Source of the DNA: Zopfochytrium polystomum
Lineage: Eukaryota > Chytridiomycota > Chytridiomycetes > Chytridiales > Chytridiaceae
Length of the DNA stretch: 64,000 nucleotides
NCBI GenBank assembly: GCA_025765615.1
Contig: JAIVFJ010000027.1
Span: 310,001 to 374,000 of the forward strand
Direction of reading: 5' to 3'
Each line of letters starts with the position of its first letter. Positions within the stretch are counted from its first letter, which is position 1. The position numbers and the translations under genes were made by a program. Shown piece by piece: positions 55,415 to 62,853 of this stretch. The notes below the pieces were generated by a model that had not been told where the DNA came from, ran no database searches, and saw nothing but the letters and a program-made list of their open reading frames with translations.

Positions 55415-57310
55415 ATGTCAGCGAGGCCTCGGGCCGCGTTCGTGATCGGCGCTCCGCACTCGGGGTCGGGAAAGACGTCCCTCACGCTCGGCCTCATTCG
55501 AGCCTTCGCTCGTCGTGGACTCGTCGTCCAGCCATTCAAAGTCGGTAGGGTGGCAAACATTGCTTCCTTCGTCCTTCCAATCTGAGGCGTGCCCGGATTT
55601 CTGCTCATCCCCGTCGTCTCACCTCACCACCACAGGCCCAGACTTTATCGACCCGATGCACCATGAGGCCGCTCTCCGCGTCAAAGAGGGGTCCCAAACA
55701 GTAGATGCCGGCATTGCGCATTCCGCTCGGCGCTCTATCAATCTGGACTCCTGGATGCTCAGCAGGGACGCATGTGCGGCTCGGTTTTCTGCGAACGCCG
55801 AAGGCGCCGATGTGTGCATTATAGAAGGGTAAGCATGGAGGAAGGGCAAACCGCACCAAGGGGCCGATTAACCCAACGGGCCGACTGTTTAACCAATATC
55901 AATTAAAGGGTCATGGGCCTCTTTGACGGTCGCGATGGAAGGACCGAGGTCGGCTCGACGGCCGAGGTTTGTGCCACTTCTGCTTCCCACTTCTGCTATT
56001 GTCATTCAGGAAGGAAAAGCGCAAACCTCACCAGCGCTCCCACAGCTGGCAAAAATCCTCAACCTCCCCGTCATCCTCGTCGTCGACTGCTGGGCAATGG
56101 CGCGCTCGGTCGCCCCTCTCGTCCTCGGCTTCCAGCAGTTCGACCCGGCCCTCAACCTCGCTGGCGTCGTCTTTAACCGTACCGGCGGCGACTTCCACAC
56201 CGGCTGGCTCCGCGACGCAGTCCACTCTGTCCAGGTGCTCTCCACCGTCACGGTCCTCGGTGGCGTGCCAAAATCGGACGCCGTCGTACTGCCCGAGCGC
56301 CACCTCGGCTTGCACATGCCCGCGGACCTGGGCTCCACAGCGCACGTCGGGTTGCTGGCGGACCTCGTCGAGAAGCACCTGGACGTCGACACGATCCTCC
56401 GCATTGCGGTCGCGCAGCCGCTGTCCTCTGTCCCGCCCACGCTGGCGGTGCCGACGACGCCGGTCGCGTCGACGATGACGGCAGAGACGGCGGCGGCGAC
56501 CACCGCGACCCCCGTCCGCATCGGCGTGGCCCGGGACGCCGCGTTCTGCTTCTACTACCACGACAACCTGTCGCTCTTGCAGTCCTCCGCCGGGCGGCCG
56601 CGCGTGACGCTGGTCCCTTTCAGCCCGCTGGCCGACGCTCGCCTGCCGCCGGACCTCGACGCAATCTACCTCGGCGGGGGGTACCCTGAGCTCCACGCGC
56701 CGCGGCTCGCTCGGAACGCGTCTTTCGTCGCCTCGCTCCGCGACTTTGCACGCGACCGCAGGCACGTTGTCTACGCAGAGTGCGGCGGGCTCATGTACCT
56801 GTCCAAGGCGATTATAGTCGACACGACCAAGGTGGCCGTGATGGATGACGGCGACGGCGACGGCGACCGCGTCGGCGGTGCTCAACGGGCCGACGGCGGT
56901 GTGAGCTCCAATCCCAACGCAGGTACCCGATGGTCGGGCTCCTCCCGTTCGCCACCCGCATGGTCAAGACCCTATCGATGGGCTACTGCTCCGTCCGCGT
57001 CGTTCCACCCCCCGCAGCGGACCCGACCGCCACCGTTTTCCCGCCGGACGCTGTTGCAAGGGGACACGTGTTTCACTTTTCCACCATTGTGGAGCGGGAG
57101 GACACACACGGGTGTGTGGCGCCGGCGTATCTGTTGACCATGCAGCGCAAGAGCGACGACCCACCCGTGGAGGAAGGCTTCTGTGGGCGGTTCGGGAGCG
57201 AGGATGGCGGCTTGGTCGTCGCGAGTTACGTACATTTGCACTGGGGAAGCAATACCGAGTTTGCTCGGGCGTTTGTCGAAACAGTTGCTGCTCGGAAAAT
57301 GCAACAATAG
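55415..57310 (+). CDS. cobB: Cobyrinic acid a,c-diamide synthase family protein (CobB/CbiA-like), intron-containing
   Basis: In prokaryotes this family amidates corrin acetate side chains using glutamine and ATP. Exons 55415-55544, 55636-55828, 55909-55966 and 56046 onward join in phase. Motifs in order: [20 protein letters not shown] (ATP loop), [65 protein letters not shown], then the class I glutamine amidotransferase half with [30 protein letters not shown] (nucleophile Cys) and [13 protein letters not shown] (His). Between about 56870 and 56925 the frame moves by one before [15 protein letters not shown] donor GTGTGAGC and acceptor CAACGCAG are close but do not give the right phase, so a one-base indel or different borders are needed. 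About 550 aa, longer than bacterial enzymes. Introns argue against contamination. Confidence 0.88.
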
Positions 57311-57619
57311 CAAAGAAAGTTGGACGCAGCTGAACGGTGAATCAGCCAATAAAAGGCAAAGGGGGTGAGAAGAGGAAGAAGGATCACTAGCAAGTATATT
57401 TGCAACTGCTGTTTGCATTGACTGCTCCAAGTTCAGGGGAAAAGGAATTTGCGACGAAATGGCGGCTTAGCGATTGAGCAGACCGGAGGGATTGGGGAAG
57501 GTGCATGCCGCCAAATGCATAAACTCCCGACGAATGGGGCACGCAGTCGCCCCGGCGTGCACATAGTTAAAGGAATGTTGTTGTTTTGGCACACCACACG
57601 CATATTCGCTGCCAAAAGG

Positions 57620-57792
57620 GCTCTGGGGCTGCAATGGCGTATCTGTTGACGGGGCAGCTCGCGGCGATATCCCCCCGGTGCGGACGAGGACAGCGCCTCG
57701 TCGTCGCGGGTTACATGCACGTGCACTGGGAAGCAATGACAAGTTTGCTCGTACTGCAACTGTCGCACAGCTGCGTGGAGATAATGCAATAA
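57620..57792 (+). pseudogene. Decayed partial copy of the CobB-like gene 3' end
   Basis: A short frame repeats the end of the neighbouring CobB-like protein: AYLLTGQ against AYLLTMQ, and RLVVAGYMHVHWEAMTSLLV against [20 protein letters not shown], ending EIMQ against RKMQQ, then TAA. The DNA GGCGTATCTGTTGAC is shared. The segment between the two blocks is shorter and shifted, and no upstream catalytic part is seen. A diverged tandem duplication remnant, about 480 nt downstream of the original. Confidence 0.7.
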
Positions 57793-58739
57793 TGAGTGAA
57801 ATTTTGGACCAATCGAAACACTGAACGAACAGCCCTCGTGGCCTGTCGACCGAAACCCAGTGCGGGAAAAAGTGCGGCAGATTGAACTCGCGTATCAGGT
57901 CGCTTGGAGGTGAGATAGAATACCTACAAAGTAAAGTGCGACACGACACTTACAAAAGCGGAAGTAGAGGCCTGGCCGCTCTTGGACGATCGTCGTGCGA
58001 GGGATGGTGTGGGGGGCGCGTCGTGCTCGAGCGCCACGATGTCTTGGGCAACTGGACTTCCCCCTCCAAGTTGGCGATTATTGGCGATTCGGTGACCGTT
58101 CCGAGGCGCTTTCCAAGACAGATCCGTTGGCGAGGGACGGTCCGACTTTCCACGTTTGGGCATGCGTGGGTCTTTACTGTTGCAGTCGAAAACGGTTATG
58201 GGGGGAAGAGCAGTCAATCAGGGCAAAGGCATCGCTAACTGGGGCAAATCCGTGGCCGTTCGGCGTGGAAAGGGAGAGGGATGGCCCGCAAAGCCGCGGC
58301 GTCCCAGCACCTAATAGGTCCAGGAGCAAGGGACAAAGTCAGTGTCCGACCAAACCCTCCGGCGTCCTAACCTCGGGATACTGAAGGAGATCCTGGAGAT
58401 AATCACACCGTGAATCGGTTCAAGGCCCTTAGGATCTGGGACGATTGGATTTGATCGGCACATACGTATCTGTGCAGGGAGTAAACAGTCAGAAAAAGAC
58501 AGACATGCTTTTTTTCAGCCTTCTTTATTTCAGGAGGAGGGTATTCACACAATTGGCGCACTTGATTTCCATGAACACTTGCACTTCCTTCCACTGCACA
58601 CTTGCACTTCTGAAGACAAATTCTCCTTTCATCTTTTTCCTTCGACGGAGCTTTCCGCTGTTTGTTATAAAAGGAGGGACCGCTAGCAACTGCTCCTCAT
58701 CGCACTCGAGTCGCCACTGAGGAATTCTCCCACTGCAAA
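57793..58739. other. Intergenic region with a TATA-like promoter element
   Basis: No supported gene. TTATAAAAGG at about 58665-58674 lies about 160 nt upstream of the next start codon, in the right orientation for a core promoter. The rest shows nothing recognised. Confidence 0.45.
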
Positions 58740-58780
58740 CCCCCCCCCCCCCCCCCCCCCCCCCCCTCCCCCCCCCCCCC
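58740..58780 (+). repeat. 41-nt cytosine run (one T) just upstream of a gene
   Basis: C tract broken only by a T at 58767, followed by ATTGCCGC. On the opposite strand it is a G-run able to form quadruplexes. It ends 52 nt before the start codon of the helical protein at 58833. Confidence 0.9.
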
Positions 58781-58832
58781 ATTGCCGCTACCGCTAAACC
58801 TACGGAACGGAAATACTACCAACCTCAACCAA

Positions 58833-59939
58833 ATGGCTGAATTCAAGAAGCCCAACATAGTAGAGCTTATGTTCATCGAGTACTCCAAACTCGAACCTCG
58901 AGTCAGACAGAATTGGATTGCAGATACCGAACTCGCAACTGAACGCGCGAACTCTTTTGCTGAGCGGAGCGAGAAGGAGCTCGTCGAGGCGGCCAACAAG
59001 GTGATGAAAGCAGCTGAGCAAACGATCTCAAACCGAAAGGAAGCCCACCTACACGGCCGTAACCTGGGGATCGCCACCGGCAGTTTCGAGGTCGGAACCG
59101 GGGTGGCAGCTGTCGCTTCCCTCATTCCGGTTGTTAACGTTGTCGCCATTCCGGTTGCCGTTGCTTTGGGTGCGACAACCATGGGACTCGCTATCGCGGA
59201 TGGCATTCACCTCGCAGCGTCCGCTCGCAGTGAACACCTATTGGACATGTCGACAGCATTCGCACCAAAGAATTTTGATGGGCTGGCATCAACGTTGGCG
59301 GAGCAGTTGCAGCACGTTGTCAAGAAAGCTGTTCAAGCAAACGCGATAGTTGCAGCCGTTACATCAGCTGAGGAAAAGTGGAGTCATCAGGAAATGCTTT
59401 TGTTCGCTATCACTATGAAGCTGCTATCTGGGGCGCAAAAGGCAGAGGTCGATGAGTCCGTTCAAGACCTGCAGCAATTCTGCAACACACCGCAGGCGCG
59501 TCAAGCCCGGGCCATGGCGAACGCGTCTTCTAAAGGCGGCAAAATTGACTTGAAGAAGTTTGCGACTTTGTTAGGGTCGATTGGAATTAACGCGTCTCTG
59601 CTCGGCATGCTCGGGAGGCCTGCCCTTACACTGGTGAAAAGCGAGGAATTTGTGAAGATAACTCTGTCAATGAGAGAAATGACAACGACGGTGCGGCCAG
59701 CAGGCAGTTGGCGGCATTCGGTGGCCACCACAACGGGACTGAAATTCTCGATCGGCCTTGCTGGCGTCCTCTCGGCATTTGAGGGTGGCTTTCGTATTGC
59801 TAATGCCGTTTCGGGCTTTGAGACGAAGGAAAGGGACATCAAAAATGTTCGAAAAGAGTTGGCTAAGCTCGTTGACGAAGAAGCACAGCTGCCGGGTTTG
59901 TGGTCGTACGATGTGGAGCACGGCTTCAGGAGGGGCTGA
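58833..59939 (+). CDS. Helical protein with glycine-rich hydrophobic hairpin, apolipoprotein-L-like layout
   Basis: Single exon, 368 aa, no introns or low-complexity inserts, unlike its neighbours. The N-terminus MAEFKKPNIVELMFIEYSKL leads to a charged helix (TERANSFAERSEKELVEAAN). A hydrophobic Gly/Ala hairpin at about residues 85-130 (VGTGVAAVASLIPVVNVVAI, LGATTMGLAIADGIHLAA) could insert in membranes. A Gln/Ala-rich helical middle (LAEQLQHVVKKAVQANAIVA) and a second hydrophobic stretch (GLKFSIGLAGVLSAFEGGFR) follow, ending in KERDIKNVRKELAKLVDEEA. This helix, hairpin, helix layout resembles apolipoprotein-L and related pore-forming helical proteins, by architecture only. No signal peptide. 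The first ATG in frame after the C-run is used; upstream codons are not ATG. Confidence 0.7.
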   Translation: MAEFKKPNIVELMFIEYSKLEPRVRQNWIADTELATERANSFAERSEKELVEAANKVMKAAEQTISNRKEAHLHGRNLGIATGSFEVGTGVAAVASLIPVVNVVAIPVAVALGATTMGLAIADGIHLAASARSEHLLDMSTAFAPKNFDGLASTLAEQLQHVVKKAVQANAIVAAVTSAEEKWSHQEMLLFAITMKLLSGAQKAEVDESVQDLQQFCNTPQARQARAMANASSKGGKIDLKKFATLLGSIGINASLLGMLGRPALTLVKSEEFVKITLSMREMTTTVRPAGSWRHSVATTTGLKFSIGLAGVLSAFEGGFRIANAVSGFETKERDIKNVRKELAKLVDEEAQLPGLWSYDVEHGFRRG

Positions 59940-59942
59940 TTG

Positions 59943-60380
59943 AGAACACCTTTGATATTCGTTTGCTGAAAGAGTATTTTTTCCCCGCCTTTTTCTTGGG
60001 ATTCTTAATCCCGTTTGAAAACTTTTTGCAACGGCGGTCGCACTTGTTTTGGGGTGTTTTAATTTTCTCATCAAGAGCCTGAAGCGGATGCGATGGCCGA
60101 AACTGTGTCTGTTCTTGCGGGCGGCGGCGGCGGCGGCAGATCCTGGCAGTCGCGCGCCGCCGCCGTCGAGGAGAAGTGCTTCGAGCGCTGAAGATTATAT
60201 GACGGGCGCTTGATGGCTTCTTGGAAAGTTCGGTGAAGCAAGCTCATGCCAAAGTTTGTTCTGCTTGTCTTAGCGATGATTGTCATTCAGGCTCGTGCAA
60301 TTCAGCGTTTGTGAAGGGGGGCCAGTCCACAACGGCACTGTCCAGGCTGGCAGGATGGCCCTGCCACCTGCGGTCTTCTC
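59943..60380. other. Intergenic region; one weak minus-strand candidate
   Basis: A minus-strand frame 60286-60071 reads MSLLHRTFQEAIKRPSYNLQ then RSKHFSST, which looks like a mitochondrial presequence, but it ends after about 70 codons and no further exon is found. Otherwise nothing supported. Confidence 0.3.
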
Positions 60381-60878
60381 GTGCGGCGGCTCATCCCCAC
60401 TGCCACTGCTGGGCGGCCGGCAGCTGAGGCAGGCCATCTGGCCTGCCCGCAGCGGCAACAGGCGCTGCAGGCAGGGAGTCGGATGTCGGCAATGTTGGAA
60501 ATGGCGACGAGTACCAGCAGACCCCGATTGTGGGCTTCACAAGATTTAGCTTGCTTGTTTTTTTCTCGCACTTCTTCGTCCGCGGCACTCGCGGCACTGG
60601 AAGCTAGCAGACGTCTCGCGCCACAAAAGCGCGCCTCCAACCTGGACGTCAGCAAGTCCGTCCGCCGCATCGTCGACTCCCCGCGCCTCGCCGCTGCCAT
60701 CTGGTTCCGCATACGCGACGCTGTCCCTGCCGCCCTCTCCAACGGCCGCACCGTCGTCGGCCTCAAAGAGCGCCTCCGATTCTTCAAGTACAACAACCGG
60801 CCTGACTGCTTCGCCCCGCACAGGGAGGAAGGTACCGCCGCGACAACGGCTCCAGGGAGTCCGTCCTTGCACTGGTGA
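60381..60878 (+). CDS. Unrecognised open frame, possibly a partial gene
   Basis: 165 codons. The second half looks genuinely coding: SNLDVSKSVRRIVDSPRLAA, AIWFRIRDAVPAALSNGRTV and GLKERLRFFKYNNRPDCFAP. The phrase RLRFFKYNNRP slightly recalls the KLLQFxENxRP segment of CAF-1 large subunits, but the flanking CAF-1 residues are absent, so I do not assign it. The first half is Ala/Gln/Ser-rich and may be leader or intron; splice sites upstream were not resolved. Confidence 0.35.
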   Translation: MRRLIPTATAGRPAAEAGHLACPQRQQALQAGSRMSAMLEMATSTSRPRLWASQDLACLFFSRTSSSAALAALEASRRLAPQKRASNLDVSKSVRRIVDSPRLAAAIWFRIRDAVPAALSNGRTVVGLKERLRFFKYNNRPDCFAPHREEGTAATTAPGSPSLHW

Positions 60879-61622
60879 TCCAAATTATTTTTTTTTTCTT
60901 CTCAAGGGTCCCCATGATTAGTTTGCGAGGCTGAGCCCTTCTTCGGCAAGTTTTGAACAAAGCGGCTGCCCACCCCACCCCAATTCCGCAGACTGCAAAA
61001 TAAAGCATTCCCATTCTCGCATTGATGCAAAACAACTTGCCTTCCTTGCACTCTGCAGTTCTCCTGATTGAGCGTGTGCGAGAGTGCGGGGGGTGAGCGT
61101 AAGGGTGTCTTCCCGCTTGAAGCAGCCGAGACTGGCAGACAGACAAACAGTCGGAGCAGCGGCGAAGCTGGCTGAGCCCGGCACCGGCAAGGCCCGTCGT
61201 CCGCAAACCTCGCGATTTTGAGGTGTCTCCAGACTCCTTTATCATTTTTAAGCAATCAGGCCCCCCTTGCGGATGCCCATACGTGCGTTTTTTTCCCCTC
61301 ACCGGCTTTCGCGCCAAAAAAAGAAGAAAGAAAAAAAATAGAAAACCGCGAGGATAAGGCTGAGCAGCCATCTCAGTGAAGTCTTACTGCCCGCCAAACT
61401 CCACACTCTCTGGCCATTCGGGCCCGGTGCTCCGCCCACCTCTCTATTCGAAGGAAGTGAGCTTCCAAATTGGCTGAGGCGGTCATATAGAAAATGCAAC
61501 CCATAAAAGCTTCCCACGTTCTTTCACCGCTCACTAGCGCTCATTTCCTCCATCACTCCCACACACTCTCTTACTCCCTTCACCTCACACACCTTCTTTC
61601 TCTCTGCTCTATTTGCCCTCTC
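60879..61622. other. Intergenic region with C/T- and CA-rich leader
   Basis: No gene. The last 70 nt before 61623 are CACTC/CACAC/CTCT-rich on the coding strand, like several other leaders in the window. Confidence 0.5.
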
Positions 61623-62299
61623 ATGCGTGACCGAAGCAACCGCTTTACGCCGGCATCCCAGTCGAAGCAGAAGCTGCAGCTCCTGGTCATCTTCCTCGTC
61701 TCAGCAGCCTTCCTCGCGGCCTTCCTCCTGTCCGCCAATGTCGCCGCAGAGCCCGCTTCCTGTCTCAGCTGCGGGAAGGGGTCCCGGTCGTCGTCCCCGC
61801 TCTACCGCGCGCTCACCCCGGCCGACCGCCAGCGGCTCGACAACGGCAAAAGCATCAAAGCTTCCGACCCCAAGGCCAAGATCACGCCCGTCGATCACCA
61901 GAGCGGAGTGAAGCCGAGCCAATACATTTCGATGACGAAGGACCCCAACGTCGCAAAGCAAGTGTTCAACAGCGGACACGGCGTCGTCAAGATCGACCCG
62001 AAGAAGCTTAAGGGGAACACCGTCGACATGCAGAAGCACCCCGGCGCGGACAAGCCCTTGGCGAGACAGGAACAGGAGGTCCTGGCCAAGAAGAAAATCC
62101 CGGCGAACGCGTGCACGCTGATTGGGCGACGTGACGGAGACGGAGTAAGAATTTTTTACTTTTCTGGCCGTTTTCCACTTTGCACTTCCTCATCCAGGCG
62201 TTTCACTTTCATCCCGACAACCTTCAGACTACACTGTTCAGGCGTGCTTGCGGCCAGAGACAAGGAGGAGGAGCCAAGGCCGCCCCGCGCAAGAAGTGA
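61623..62299 (+). CDS. Small secreted or membrane-anchored protein of an undescribed family
   Basis: Exons 61623-62144 and 62198-62299 with a 53-nt GTAAGA/CCAG intron give 207 aa. A signal anchor LLVIFLVSAAFLAAFLLSAN is followed by CLSCGKGSRSSSPLYRALTP, ADRQRLDNGKSIKASDPKAK, then IDPKKLKGNTVDMQKHPGAD and the exon end KKKIPANACTLIGRRDGDG. Exon 2 encodes AFHFHPDNLQTTLFRRACGQ and RQGGGAKAAPRKK, basic and glycine-rich. Three cysteines in the mature part could form disulfides. No known domain recognised. A decayed copy of exon 1 is at 18.1-18.3 kb, and the exon-2 motif TLFRRAC recurs at 63.25 kb in a repeat-expanded relative. Confidence 0.7.
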
Positions 62300-62853
62300 A
62301 ACTGTATTTCGTGCATGTGTGCGGTGTGTGTGTAGGCTCCTTGTTTTGTTCTTGTTCGTGTTTTTCTTGTTCCTGTTCGTCTTCGGGTTGCTCAAGGTGT
62401 GAGTGGCTGTTCCACATGTCACGGACTTCGTGGGTCGACCTTTCACACTCCGTTGTCAAGCATTTAAAAATAAGAAGTTTTTCATCAGTGCTGAAGCATG
62501 CGTTTCAGTGCTCACTTTTCGTCTGAACTGAGTTTCTACCTCACTTCATAAGTCAGCCTAACCGTGGCGCTGGCGGGGAGTGGTTCATGTTGGCGAGGTC
62601 ATTGCGGTGCGTACAGCCCCCTCCACCCCTCTATGCCCTCATCCTGCCATTCACAAATCTTCGGTGTTGCAATTTTCCGTGGTGCTACAAGATCGATCTC
62701 CCGAAGTCGTACCAGTCTGCAAGCAGTCGGACGTGGCGCGCGACTTACTACCCTTTAAGAGATAAAATGAATGTTCGGGAAGGCTGAAGTCTCGTTGGGC
62801 GGCGGCGGTGGAGGGGAAGGATTTGTCGTTGCGGGCGGCCGCCGGCGGCGAGG
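62300..62853. other. Intergenic region, nothing supported
   Basis: T/G-rich sequence after the secreted-protein gene, then sequence of unclear status up to the first candidate exon of the next gene. No RNA gene or repeat recognised. Confidence 0.35.

Noticed and set aside
60071..60286. Minus-strand short frame with mitochondrial-presequence-like start
   Set aside because: Ends after about 70 codons with no continuing exon; kept only as a remark.
60573..60878. CAF-1 large subunit fragment
   Set aside because: Only RLRFFKYNNRP is reminiscent; neighbouring diagnostic residues are missing.
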